Source: ZLKRG44 sp964555705
GTDB lineage: Bacteria > Planctomycetota > Phycisphaerae > Phycisphaerales > SM1A02
Direction: 5' to 3'
DNA length: 64,000 nucleotides
NCBI GenBank assembly: GCA_964555705.1
Contig: CAZKTN010000004.1
Location: 59,743-123,742 of the forward strand
A program made the translations under genes and the position numbers. Positions within the stretch are counted from its first letter, which is position 1. Every line of letters begins with the position of its first letter. This document shows, one piece after another, positions 42,398 to 50,327 of the stretch. A model generated the notes under the pieces. That model saw only the letters and a program-made list of their open reading frames with translations. It was not told the origin of the DNA and did not search any database.

Positions 42398-43630
42398 TTG
42401 GCTACGACCTCATCCACCTCAGGCTCGCGCGCCAAGGCATCCAAGGGTGCCGAGGCCCCGGCGCCGCCGGCGGGCGCGCCGGCTGCCTACCAGGTCCTCG
42501 CGCGCAGGTACCGGTCGCGCTCCTTCGACGAGCTCGTCGGCCAGGAGGCGATCGCGCGCACGCTCAGGAACGCGATCGCGACAGGCCGCACTGCGCACGC
42601 GTACCTCTTCTGCGGCACGCGCGGCGTCGGAAAGACGAGCATGGCGCGCATCTTCGCGCGTGCGCTGAACGCCACCGAGAGCCTCTCGGAGCAGGAGGCT
42701 GTCGCCAGCGCGATCCTGCGCGGCGAGGACATTGACGTGATCGAGATCGACGGCGCCAGCAACCGCGGGGTGGATGACGCGCGCGACCTCATCGCTGGCG
42801 CGGGCATCGCGCCCACGCGGAGCCCCTACAAGATCTACATCATCGACGAGGTCCACATGCTGACGCAGCCTGCGTTCAACGCGCTGCTGAAGACGATGGA
42901 GGAGCCTCCGGCGAACGTGAAGTTCATCCTGTGCACCACCGAGCCGCACAAGGTGCCGGCCACCATCCAGAGCCGTTGCCAGCGATTCGACTTCCACAGC
43001 ATCCCGTCGTCGCGCATCGCGGCCCACCTGTCGGACGTGCTCGCCAAGGAAGGCATCACTGCGGACGAGTCGGTGGTCGCGCAAGTGGCGCGCCTTGCCA
43101 ACGGATCGATGCGTGATGGCCTGAGCCTGATGGACCGCCTCGTGTCGGCCGCACAGGGGCACGTCTCCGCCGAGCTCGCGCGCGAGGTGCTCGGCCTCCC
43201 TGACGACGAGCTGCTTGATGCGCTTGTCGAGGCGATCGCCAGCGGCCAGCCGCAGAACGCGCTCGCCGCCGGAGCGGCGCTCCTCGAGCGAGGCATGTCG
43301 CCCGACCATGCGCTCGAGACTCTCGCGGCTCGCCTGCGCGACTCGATGATGCTGCTGGTGTGCGGGTCGGAGACCGAGCTTGTGGACGTGGCGCCGGAGA
43401 CGCGCTCGCGGCTGCGTTCGGCTGTCGGCAGCTTCGACGTGCCCGGCCTCGTGCACCTGGTAACGCTCTGCGACGCGACGAGCCGAACCATCCGCAACTC
43501 CAGCATCCCAAGAGCGCTCTTTGACGCGGCGCTCGTCAGGCTCGCGCTTGCCGAGCACTTCGCGAACGCTGCGGGCCTGCTCAGCGGTACGCGCGGAGCG
43601 CTCCCGAGGGCCCCCGACCCAAAAGCCTGA
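42398..43630 (+). CDS. dnaX: DNA polymerase III gamma-like subunit (0-frame product of dnaX)
   Basis: A 410-residue clamp-loader ATPase from a TTG start with GGAG 6 nt upstream. Walker A GTRGVGKT is at 73-80, Walker B IYIIDEVH at 146-153, and the sensor region is TTEPHKVPATIQSRCQRF. The zinc module between Walker A and B (normally four Cys) is absent: the segment reads ALNATESLSEQEAVASAILRG. The 0-frame ends DPKA at TGA two codons after a CCCAAAA slippery site, which would produce a gamma-like protein and, after a -1 shift, a longer tau-like protein of 554 residues. It follows the SRP RNA and precedes recR. Confidence 0.93.
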   Translation: MATTSSTSGSRAKASKGAEAPAPPAGAPAAYQVLARRYRSRSFDELVGQEAIARTLRNAIATGRTAHAYLFCGTRGVGKTSMARIFARALNATESLSEQEAVASAILRGEDIDVIEIDGASNRGVDDARDLIAGAGIAPTRSPYKIYIIDEVHMLTQPAFNALLKTMEEPPANVKFILCTTEPHKVPATIQSRCQRFDFHSIPSSRIAAHLSDVLAKEGITADESVVAQVARLANGSMRDGLSLMDRLVSAAQGHVSAELAREVLGLPDDELLDALVEAIASGQPQNALAAGAALLERGMSPDHALETLAARLRDSMMLLVCGSETELVDVAPETRSRLRSAVGSFDVPGLVHLVTLCDATSRTIRNSSIPRALFDAALVRLALAEHFANAAGLLSGTRGALPRAPDPKA

Positions 43631-43670
43631 GTGCAGCGCGTGCGGCACCCGCATCGGCAGCGGGTCCCGC
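43606..43670 (+). promoter_or_regulatory. Predicted programmed -1 frameshift site in dnaX
   Basis: Elements in order: an SD-like GAGGG (43606-43610); 7 nt; the heptamer C-CCA-AAA (43618-43624), correctly phased as X-XXY-YYZ with 0-frame codons CCA AAA; the 0-frame stop TGA at 43628-43630; and a hairpin with core stem ACCCGC/GCGGGT (43647-43652 with 43660-43665), extended by G-C pairs to 43642-43670. This is the layout of the E. coli dnaX signal, though the stem lies rather far downstream (17-22 nt). A plain indel is the alternative. Confidence 0.72.
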
Positions 43671-44061
43671 GGCACCGGGGAGGGCGCCAGCCGCGACCGC
43701 GGCGCCGGCTGTGGCATCGGTGCAGCAGCCATCTGCGACAGCCGCACCGCAGCGGTCACCGACACCGGCGCCATCGCCGTCTACTCCACCGACACCACAG
43801 CGTGCGCCGACTCAAGTGGCGGCGTCGGCACCGGAGCGCACTGCTCCGGCACGTGCCCCCGTCGTGCCATCAGCCACAGTCGACGCGGTGCGCGCGCATC
43901 CGCTGGTGCGGCAGGCGATGGAGATCTTCGATGCCACGTCCATCCGGGTGCGAGCGCGGGCAGACACGCCATCCCTGGCGCCGCCGCAGGAGGCGTCGCC
44001 GGATGATGCCGAGCCTGCTCTGCTCATCGATGCGCCAGCTGCCCCGGAGGGAGACCGCTGA
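43624..44061 (+). CDS. dnaX: Tau-specific C-terminal extension of dnaX (-1 frame)
   Basis: After a -1 slip on CCCAAAA the frame is open for 145 further codons. They are Ala/Pro/Thr-rich to about 43880, then give 'VDAVRAHPLVRQAMEIFDATSIRVRA', resembling the 'hPlv..a...F.a....v' ending of many DnaX tau proteins, and finish DAPAAPEGDR. The stop overlaps the recR ATG as TGATG, and the recR ribosome-binding site (GGAGGGAG) lies inside this frame, which supports translation through it. The full-length product would be 554 residues. It has no good independent start codon with a ribosome-binding site. Confidence 0.75.
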   Translation, partial: SLSAARAAPASAAGPAAPGRAPAATAAPAVASVQQPSATAAPQRSPTPAPSPSTPPTPQRAPTQVAASAPERTAPARAPVVPSATVDAVRAHPLVRQAMEIFDATSIRVRARADTPSLAPPQEASPDDAEPALLIDAPAAPEGDR

Positions 44062-44702
44062 TGGCAAGGCGCAGCACAGAGGGCGGACCCTATCCGCAGA
44101 GCGTGAGCGCACTCGTCGACGCGCTCGCCGGACTGCCGGGCATCGGGCGCCGCACCGCGGAGCGGCTCGCGTTCTGGGTGCTGAAGGCCGACACGGCCGA
44201 TGCGCTTGCGCTCGCGGATGCGATCCGGGCCGTCAAGCGTGACGTGCGCCACTGCAGCGTCTGCTGGAACCTCACCGACTCCGATCCCTGCCGCATCTGC
44301 TCCGACGCGGCACGCGATGCATCGCTCGTGCTTGTGGTGGAGCAGCCCAAGGACCTCATCAGCCTCGAGCAGACCGGGATGCACCGTGGCATCTACCACG
44401 TCCTCATGGGCAGGCTCGACCCTCTCGATGGGGTTGGCCCCGAGGCGCTGACGGTGGACGACCTTGTCGCGCGTGTGCAGGATCCGGCCAAGAATGCGCG
44501 CGGAGTGGCCGTGCGCGAGGTCATCATGGGGCTCAATCCGGACATGGAGGGCGACTCGACGGCGCTGCTCGTGGCCCAGCGCCTCGCGGGGACAGGGATC
44601 GCCGTGACTCGGCTCGCGCGCGGACTGCCCTCGGGCTCCCAGATCGAGTTCGCCAACCGTGCGGCGCTCGCTGATGCGATCGCACTTCGTCAGCCAGTCT
44701 GA
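44061..44702 (+). CDS. recR: Recombination mediator protein RecR
   Basis: A 213-residue protein with the RecR order: N-terminal HhH (LVDALAGLPGIGRRTAERLAFWVL), a zinc finger CSVCWNLTDSDPCRIC and a Toprim domain (LVLVVEQPKDLISLEQTGMHRGIYHVLMGRLDPLDGVGP). It acts with RecF and RecO to load RecA on gapped DNA. Its ATG overlaps the stop of the dnaX -1 frame (TGATG) with an SD in the preceding codons; the dnaX-recR pair is widely conserved. Confidence 0.96.
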   Translation: MARRSTEGGPYPQSVSALVDALAGLPGIGRRTAERLAFWVLKADTADALALADAIRAVKRDVRHCSVCWNLTDSDPCRICSDAARDASLVLVVEQPKDLISLEQTGMHRGIYHVLMGRLDPLDGVGPEALTVDDLVARVQDPAKNARGVAVREVIMGLNPDMEGDSTALLVAQRLAGTGIAVTRLARGLPSGSQIEFANRAALADAIALRQPV

Positions 44703-44710
44703 CGTTCAGG

Positions 44711-44726
44711 GGCAGTAGCCTGCCCG
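44711..44726 (+). promoter_or_regulatory. Hairpin directly upstream of rpoN
   Basis: GGGCAG (44711-44716), loop TAGC, CTGCCC (44721-44726): a perfect 6-bp stem with a tetraloop, ending 4 nt before the rpoN start codon. It could block the ribosome-binding region or separate recR and rpoN transcripts. There is no U-tract. Confidence 0.4.
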
Positions 44727-44730
44727 CGGC

Positions 44731-46284
44731 ATGAAGTTCGAGCTGCGACAGCAGGCAAAGCCGGCGCTCGGGCAGCACCTGAAGGTGGCGCCCCGGGTCA
44801 TCCAGGCCATGGAGATCCTGCAGCTTCCGCAGACGTCGCTCGAGGAGCGCGTCGCGCAGGAGCTGCAGTCCAATGTTGCGCTCGAGGTTGCCGAGGAGGT
44901 CCCCGATGAGGACGACCGGCGCGGCGCTGCGGACGAGCGCGCCGCGGAGCAGGAGGAGGACTCGGAGGTCGAGCGCACGCTGGTGGTCGGCGAGCGCGGC
45001 GAGGACTTCGAGCGCCTGCGCCGCATCGAGGAGGGCATCGGCGAGGAGTGGCATGGCGACAGCCTTCGCGACACGCACCGTGCGGAGTCGGTGGCCGATG
45101 CGCGCGCGGAGCTCTTCGCCAATGCGCCTGGCCGGGGCGCGAGCCTCGAGGAGAGCCTCGCGGACCAGTGGGCGCTCGCCGAGCAGCCCGATGACCTGCA
45201 GCGAATCGGCCGTCACCTGATCCCGTTCATCGGCAGCAACGGGCTGTGGACGATGGATGCGCCTGCGCTGGCGCGCGAGCTTGCCGCACAGGGCATCGCC
45301 GCTGACGAGGCCGCCGTCAACCGAGTGATCGACGCCATGCAGCGGCACTTCGAGCCCCCGGGCATTGCCGCCCGTGACATGCGCGAGTGCCTTCTGATCC
45401 AGCTCGACTCGCTTGAGGAGCGCGCGCGCGGCGCAAGCGTCGGAGAGGACTCGGCGAACGAGGCCGATGTGCGCTTCGCGGATGCGCGCACGCTCGTGAG
45501 CGACCACCTTGACGACCTGCGCGAGAACCGCATTCCTCGGATCGAGCAGCGCACAGGCATGGCGCACGCACGGGTAGTACGCGCGATGGAGCTGCTGCGG
45601 CTCCTGGACATTGCGCCCGGACGTGCGCTCGCCCAGCAGGAGTCTCTGGCGGTGCGGCCTGACGTCATCATCGAGCGTGCGCCGGAGGGCGACGGCTACG
45701 TGGCCCGTCTCGCGGACGGCACCGTGCCGAACCTGAAGGTGAGCGAGGCCTACTTGCGCATGTCGCGCGAGCGCAGCACGGACGACGCGACGCGCACATT
45801 GCTGTCGGAGTCGATCCGCCGCGCTCAGTGGTTCATCGATGCGGTGGAGCAGCGGGGTGCCACCCTTCTGCGCGTCGTGAACGTCATTGTGCGCGTGCAG
45901 CGAGATGCGCTCGAGCAGGGGTTTGCGGCGCTGCGCCCAATGCCGATGACGGATGTGGCAGCCGAGCTCGGCATGAACGTGAGCACGGTGAGCCGTGCCG
46001 TCTCGGGCAAGTGGGCATCGACGCCCCGTGGACCGGTGGAGCTTCGCCGCTTCTTCTCGGGTGGCCGCGAGACGGAGTCTGGCGCGGACCTCTCGTGGGA
46101 TGCCGTGAAGGCGATCGTGAAGGAGATCGTCGATGCCGAGGATCGGCACAGGCCGCTGTCGGACTCCGCGATCGCCGCGCAGCTCAAGGGCCGCGGCATC
46201 ACGCTCGCGCGCCGGACGGTCGTCAAGTACCGCGAGCAGATGGGCATTCCCGCGGCGCGCATGCGGCGCCGCCACGGCGACTGA
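44731..46284 (+). CDS. rpoN: RNA polymerase sigma-54 factor
   Basis: A 517-residue protein. Region I is Gln/Leu-rich (MKFELRQQAKPALGQHLKVA, then PRVIQAMEILQLPQTSLEERV), region II acidic (EEVPDEDDRRGAADERAAEQEEDSE). The core-binding and DNA-binding domains follow: 'FIDAVEQRGATLLRVVNVIVRVQRDAL', then an HTH ('MTDVAAELGMNVSTVSRAVSGKW'), and the RpoN box ARRTVVKYRE (493-502) with Val for the usual Ala. Sigma-54 directs polymerase to -24/-12 promoters opened by AAA+ activators; none is encoded in the window. It lies 28 nt after recR. Confidence 0.95.
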   Translation: MKFELRQQAKPALGQHLKVAPRVIQAMEILQLPQTSLEERVAQELQSNVALEVAEEVPDEDDRRGAADERAAEQEEDSEVERTLVVGERGEDFERLRRIEEGIGEEWHGDSLRDTHRAESVADARAELFANAPGRGASLEESLADQWALAEQPDDLQRIGRHLIPFIGSNGLWTMDAPALARELAAQGIAADEAAVNRVIDAMQRHFEPPGIAARDMRECLLIQLDSLEERARGASVGEDSANEADVRFADARTLVSDHLDDLRENRIPRIEQRTGMAHARVVRAMELLRLLDIAPGRALAQQESLAVRPDVIIERAPEGDGYVARLADGTVPNLKVSEAYLRMSRERSTDDATRTLLSESIRRAQWFIDAVEQRGATLLRVVNVIVRVQRDALEQGFAALRPMPMTDVAAELGMNVSTVSRAVSGKWASTPRGPVELRRFFSGGRETESGADLSWDAVKAIVKEIVDAEDRHRPLSDSAIAAQLKGRGITLARRTVVKYREQMGIPAARMRRRHGD

Positions 46285-46287
46285 CGC

Positions 46288-47175
46288 ATGCGCTGCACGG
46301 GATGCGGATACGAGCTCTGGAGCATGGCCCCCGGCCGCTGCCCCGAGTGCGGCCGCGACTGGACGCACCGCGACTTCCACTACCTGCCGGGACGCGTGCG
46401 CTTCCTGTGCCCGCACTGCGAGCACGCGTACTCGGGCCTCGGGCCCGAGGGGCGCCCATGGCCAGAGTCCTTCGACTGCCGCGCGTGCGGCCAGCACGTG
46501 ACGCTCGACATGATGCGCGCGCTGCCCGCGCCCGGGCTCGGCACTGACCAGGTGATGGGCAACATCCACCCGTGGGTGGAACGGGCCCGCATCGGTCGGT
46601 GGCGAGCCTTCTGGCGGACGCTCCGTGCGACGCTCACTGCGCCGCACGAGATCGGTCGCGCGCAGCCGCACAATGCGCGCGTTCGCGATGCGCTCATCTT
46701 CAGCGCCTGGGTCTCCGCCATCACGCTGACGCTGCCGCTCACGTGCATGGGGTTCCAGGTGATCCCGATTCTGCTCGCGGCTCCGGGCGCCACCATCACC
46801 TCCTCCGAGACGATGCTCATGCTCGGCGCAGCGCTTGGGGGAATTGCCTTCCGGCCGCTCATCTCGCTTCTGCAGGCGGCGGTCGGTCACCTCGTGCTCA
46901 AGGCCACAGGACCGGTCCGCGGCGGCTGGAACGTGACCGCGTGCGCGTGCCTGTACGGCATGGGGCCTGTGGTGGCGGACTCGGTTCCCTGCCTCGCGTG
47001 CGTGTCGCCGATCGGCTCGATCTGGAGCCTCATCTCGTCGATCATCCAGCTCTCTGCGGCACAGGGCGTGTCGGGCCGTCGCGCATCGCTTGCGCTGCTG
47101 CTTCTGCCTGGCATTGCGCTTGCGGCGGGAGGCGGCATCCTGTTCTGGTTCATCGACTCCGGCGCGGGCCCGTAG
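46288..47175 (+). CDS. Zinc-ribbon membrane protein (Yip1-like)
   Basis: A 295-residue protein. Two zinc ribbons at the N-terminus (CTGCGYELWSMAPGRCPECGR and CPHCEHAY...CRACGQ) are followed by five or so hydrophobic segments (residues ~130-290), including 'AAVGHLVLKATGPVRGGWNVTACACLYGMGPVV', which resembles the Yip1-domain pattern. Function unknown; similar ribbon plus membrane proteins are numerous in Phycisphaerae. The ATG follows the rpoN stop by 3 nt. It converges on the MATE gene through an inverted repeat that contains both stop codons. Confidence 0.72.
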   Translation: MRCTGCGYELWSMAPGRCPECGRDWTHRDFHYLPGRVRFLCPHCEHAYSGLGPEGRPWPESFDCRACGQHVTLDMMRALPAPGLGTDQVMGNIHPWVERARIGRWRAFWRTLRATLTAPHEIGRAQPHNARVRDALIFSAWVSAITLTLPLTCMGFQVIPILLAAPGATITSSETMLMLGAALGGIAFRPLISLLQAAVGHLVLKATGPVRGGWNVTACACLYGMGPVVADSVPCLACVSPIGSIWSLISSIIQLSAAQGVSGRRASLALLLLPGIALAAGGGILFWFIDSGAGP

Positions 47176-47201
47176 CGCTGCGGCCAGCTGGCCGCGCGCT
47201 A
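47173..47201. terminator. Inverted repeat spanning both convergent stop codons
   Basis: TAGCGC (47173-47178) and GCGCTA (47196-47201) flank GCGGCCAG / CTGGCCGC (47180-47195), with one unpaired T at 47179. The outermost bases are the TAG stop of the zinc-ribbon gene and the TAG stop of the MATE gene read on the other strand. A 14-bp stem would form in either transcript. It is probably a bidirectional terminator, but lacks a U-tract. Confidence 0.6.
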
Positions 47202-48725
47202 GACCTTCAGCCGTTCCCATCCGGGCGACAGGAACCGCCATAGGAAGAGAAGTCCGCGCACCACAAGCTCGCCGCACAGGGCCATCCAGATCCCCGCGAG
47301 CCCAAGGTCCAGGTGCACGCCGAGCAGCCATGCGGCCGGCAAGCGCACTCCGTAGCTCGAGATGACCGTGATGATGAGGCACCATGTGGTGTCGCCGACG
47401 CCCCGAAGCCCGTTGCGGATCACCATCGAGAGCGCGAAGAACACCTGCACGATGCCGCAGATGAAGAGGAGCCTCGGCGTCTCCGCAAGGTGCACGGGCT
47501 CGCGGCTGATCAGCCGCGTCAGCGGCTCGCCGGCCACCATGAACACGACGCCCATCAGGCCCATGATGGTGACGCCGACCCATGTGCATGCCCAGATCGC
47601 CTGCCGCGCCTTGCGGATGTTGCCTGCACCTGCGTACTGCCCGGCGAGGGCGCCTGCCGCGATGCCCATCGCGAAGCCGGGCAGGAAGCTGAACGCCTCC
47701 CACTGCACGGCGATCATGTGCGCGCCGATGAGGCCGCCCGCCTCGTCCTGCGAGGCGCCGCGCGCGATCGCCACCATGCCGATGAACATCAGCACGAAGA
47801 GGTTGACGGCCCACATCGCGATGCCTTCCGCGAAGTTGGGCACGCCGATGCGCGCGATGCGCCATCCCATCGCGCGGTCGACGGCAAGATGCGACCGGTC
47901 GGGCTTGAAGCCCGGCACGCCGCGGAAGATGGCGCGAAGGGTCAGCGCCGCCCCGACGACGTAGCTCAGCGCGGTGCCTGCGGCGATGCCGAGCACGCCC
48001 CACTCGGCGGCGTCGAGCGGAAGCAGTCGCGGGATCTCCATCCCAAGCAGCGCACCTTCCACGCCCGAGAGCACCCATGTGGCGATCACGTTGATGACGT
48101 TGACGATGATCGCGATCGTGCTCGGCGCCGTGGTGTCGCCTGCGCCGTGAAGGCACATCGATCCCACGGTCATCACGCCTGCGAAGGGCATGGCCACCGC
48201 AAGCACGCGCACGTACTGCACGCAGAAGTCGAGCGACCGTCCCTCGAGTCCCGAGACCTGCGCCAGCGGCACCACGACCCACCACAGCGCGACGCCGACG
48301 AGAGCACCCCATCCGACGCTCAGCAGGAGTGCATTTCCTGCCGCTCCCTCCGCCTCGGCGCGGTTGCCGGAGCCCATCGCGCGGGCGATGATCGCCTGCC
48401 CTCCGACGCCGAGCCCTGCCATCGCGATGCCGATGAACCAGCCCACGTAGGAGCCGATGCCGATGCCGTCGAGCGCTGGCACCACGGTTCCCTCGGGCAG
48501 GAACCCCGCGACCATCTTGTCGACGAGTCCGACTGCCGCAGTCATCAGCTGCTGGAGCAGCACCGGCAGCGCCAGAAGCCAGATCGCCGAGGGCATCGAC
48601 CGGCCCGCGAGCTTGCCGCTGCGGATCTCGCCCTCCAGCGAGACCTCAGCCTCCTCCATCGCGAGCACCGCATCAGGCGGATCGTCAGGGCTCGCCGCTG
48701 TTGTGGCGGGGTCGGTCTCCCTCAA
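47199..48725 (-). CDS. MATE-family multidrug/Na+ antiporter
   Basis: A 508-residue protein with about 12 membrane segments and the MATE signatures 'LALPVLLQQLMTAAVGLVDKMVAG', 'GVGGQAIIARAMGSGNRAEAEGAAGNALLL', 'MTVGSMCLHGAGDTTAPSTIAIIVNVINVI' and 'GMVAIARGASQDEAGGLIGAHMIAVQ'. These pumps exchange drugs or metabolites for Na+ or H+. A TTG start at 48725 is read because it lies 7 nt after the HEAT gene stop; ATG 48659 is an alternative. An N-terminal acidic stretch of ~40 residues precedes the first helix. Confidence 0.9.
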   Translation of the reverse strand: MRETDPATTAASPDDPPDAVLAMEEAEVSLEGEIRSGKLAGRSMPSAIWLLALPVLLQQLMTAAVGLVDKMVAGFLPEGTVVPALDGIGIGSYVGWFIGIAMAGLGVGGQAIIARAMGSGNRAEAEGAAGNALLLSVGWGALVGVALWWVVVPLAQVSGLEGRSLDFCVQYVRVLAVAMPFAGVMTVGSMCLHGAGDTTAPSTIAIIVNVINVIATWVLSGVEGALLGMEIPRLLPLDAAEWGVLGIAAGTALSYVVGAALTLRAIFRGVPGFKPDRSHLAVDRAMGWRIARIGVPNFAEGIAMWAVNLFVLMFIGMVAIARGASQDEAGGLIGAHMIAVQWEAFSFLPGFAMGIAAGALAGQYAGAGNIRKARQAIWACTWVGVTIMGLMGVVFMVAGEPLTRLISREPVHLAETPRLLFICGIVQVFFALSMVIRNGLRGVGDTTWCLIITVISSYGVRLPAAWLLGVHLDLGLAGIWMALCGELVVRGLLFLWRFLSPGWERLKV

Positions 48726-48732
48726 GCCGGGC

Positions 48733-49596
48733 TCACTTCACGCCCGCGCCGACGTTGCCGAAGGGGGCAGGGGCCGCCGCACCATCGGTGTACGTGCTCT
48801 TGGCGCCACGGGCGGCGAGGCCTGTCGGCACGCCTGGCGACTCGAACTTCGGGATGTCCCAGAAGACCAGGTAATCCCAGAATCCGAGGTCGCGCTGGTA
48901 GGTCGGGTAGAGGTACGTCTGGTCGGCCGCGAAGCGAGCCGGCGCGGGCGTCGACGCGTACCACGAGAGCCACATGCGCCGGTTGAGGCCGAAGTCCTGG
49001 TCGGTGAGGAGACGCAGGCTGTCGAGGCTCGCGAGGTTGACCGCGAGCTCCGACTGGTCGAGGGCGGTGGCCAGCGCCTGGAAGACGTCATCGCGCGGAT
49101 ACTGCCCGAGGCCGATCGCGAGCTCGACGCGGATATCGCTCTCCTCCTGCTCCGCGACGAGCCTTCGCCACATCGCCTCAGCAACGCGCTCGTTGTGCAG
49201 CCGCTGCAGCGCCGCGGCCGCCGCGAGGCGAACCTGGAAGAAGGAGCTGTCGAGCCGCTGCGCGATCAGCGTGGCGTCGTCAGGCGTGCCATGCCGGCCG
49301 AGCGCCTCGATGGAGGCCGCCTGCACAAGAGGATCGCGCTCCTCCTGCACATAGAAGCGGTAGAGCTTGACGTACGCCTCGGTCCCTCCGAAGACGGAGT
49401 TGGACAGCAGCGAGATGCCGCGGCGCATGTTCTCGCTGTCGGTGGTGTCGACAGCCCATGCCGCAGCCTGCTGCGGGGATGGAGGCACGAAGGACTCGCC
49501 GAAGGACTTGAGGTCGCTGCCGATCGTGTCGCATGCGCCACCGAGCAGCGCAAGCGTGCCGCACGCAGCGGTGCACACGATCGACGTGGTCCTCAT
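48733..49596 (-). CDS. HEAT-repeat lipoprotein
   Basis: A 287-residue protein with a lipoprotein signal (IVCTAACGTLALLGGAC). Residues ~85-195 contain helical HEAT-like repeats (DPLVQAASIEALGRHGTPDDATLIAQRLDSSFFQVRLAAAAALQRLHNERVAEAMWRRL). The C-terminus is Gly/Ala-rich. HEAT repeats bind other proteins, and the lipid anchor puts it at a membrane face. It is 7 nt upstream of the MATE gene in the same direction and is probably co-transcribed, but a joint role is not evident. Confidence 0.78.
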   Translation of the reverse strand: MRTTSIVCTAACGTLALLGGACDTIGSDLKSFGESFVPPSPQQAAAWAVDTTDSENMRRGISLLSNSVFGGTEAYVKLYRFYVQEERDPLVQAASIEALGRHGTPDDATLIAQRLDSSFFQVRLAAAAALQRLHNERVAEAMWRRLVAEQEESDIRVELAIGLGQYPRDDVFQALATALDQSELAVNLASLDSLRLLTDQDFGLNRRMWLSWYASTPAPARFAADQTYLYPTYQRDLGFWDYLVFWDIPKFESPGVPTGLAARGAKSTYTDGAAAPAPFGNVGAGVK

Positions 49597-49655
49597 GGGT
49601 GCGGAGGATAGTCGCGTCGCCGCAGGTGCAGGGGCGATTGCCTACGCTTGCGCGA

Positions 49656-50327
49656 ATGGCGAGGCTCCGCATAAGAGGCGTTCCGCTCGGCGTCTACCAG
49701 ACCAACGCGTACCTGCTGTGGATCGACTCGTCCGAGCGCCCGTGCTGGGTCATCGATCCCGGCGAGGATGCCGCAAAGGTCCTGCTGCCCATCATCCGTG
49801 CCGAGGGCCTGAACGTGCAGGCGATCCTGTGCACGCATGCCCACCACGACCACATCGCTGGCCTCGAGTCACTCCGCACTGCGCTAGGCGATCCTCCGCT
49901 CTACGGGCACGCGGATGAGCAGCGGTGGTATGGAGACCCGTCGCTCAACTTGAGCGCCTACACGGATGGGCCTCCCTCATCAGCGCGCGCACCCGACCAC
50001 GCCCTTGCCGAGGGAGATGAGATCGAGCTCGGGCCGACGGCATGGCGTGTGTTGCATGTGCCCGGCCACAGCCCAGGATCGGTGGCTCTGGTGTGCAATG
50101 CCGCGAACGTGGCCATCGTGGGTGACACGCTCTTTGCCGGATCGATCGGCCGAAGCGACCTTCCGGGCGCCGACCCGGCGACGCTCGCGGCGTCGCTCGC
50201 GCGCATGCTTCGTGACCTCCCGGACGCGACCACAGTGCACCCGGGCCATGGGCCGTCCACCACGATCGGCGCCGAGCGCCGCTCGAACCCTTTCCTGCAG
50301 CGAGGCATGGACTGGGCCAGCGCCTAG
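49656..50327 (+). CDS. Metallo-beta-lactamase-fold hydrolase (glyoxalase II-like)
   Basis: A 223-residue protein with the binuclear metal motif H61-A-H63-H-D65-H66 (CTHAHHDHIAG), then VPGHSPGSVAL, 'VGDTLFAGSIGRSDLPGADPATL' and a final 'VHPGHGPSTTIGAERRSNPFL'. This is the YcbL/GloB-like group, which hydrolyses hydroxyacyl-glutathione or related thioesters. ATG 49656 gives the standard N-terminus. The stop shares CTAG with the convergent DUF885 gene. Confidence 0.92.
   Translation: MARLRIRGVPLGVYQTNAYLLWIDSSERPCWVIDPGEDAAKVLLPIIRAEGLNVQAILCTHAHHDHIAGLESLRTALGDPPLYGHADEQRWYGDPSLNLSAYTDGPPSSARAPDHALAEGDEIELGPTAWRVLHVPGHSPGSVALVCNAANVAIVGDTLFAGSIGRSDLPGADPATLAASLARMLRDLPDATTVHPGHGPSTTIGAERRSNPFLQRGMDWASA

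Noticed and set aside
43631..44061. Separate gene of unknown function between dnaX and recR
   Set aside because: It has no start codon with a ribosome-binding site, joins dnaX precisely at a slippery site in the -1 frame, and ends like DnaX tau; it is treated as the dnaX extension.
44533..48312. Long minus-strand open frame opposite rpoN and extending into the MATE gene
   Set aside because: It is the antisense shadow of rpoN and the zinc-ribbon gene, both of which have clear family motifs on their own frames.
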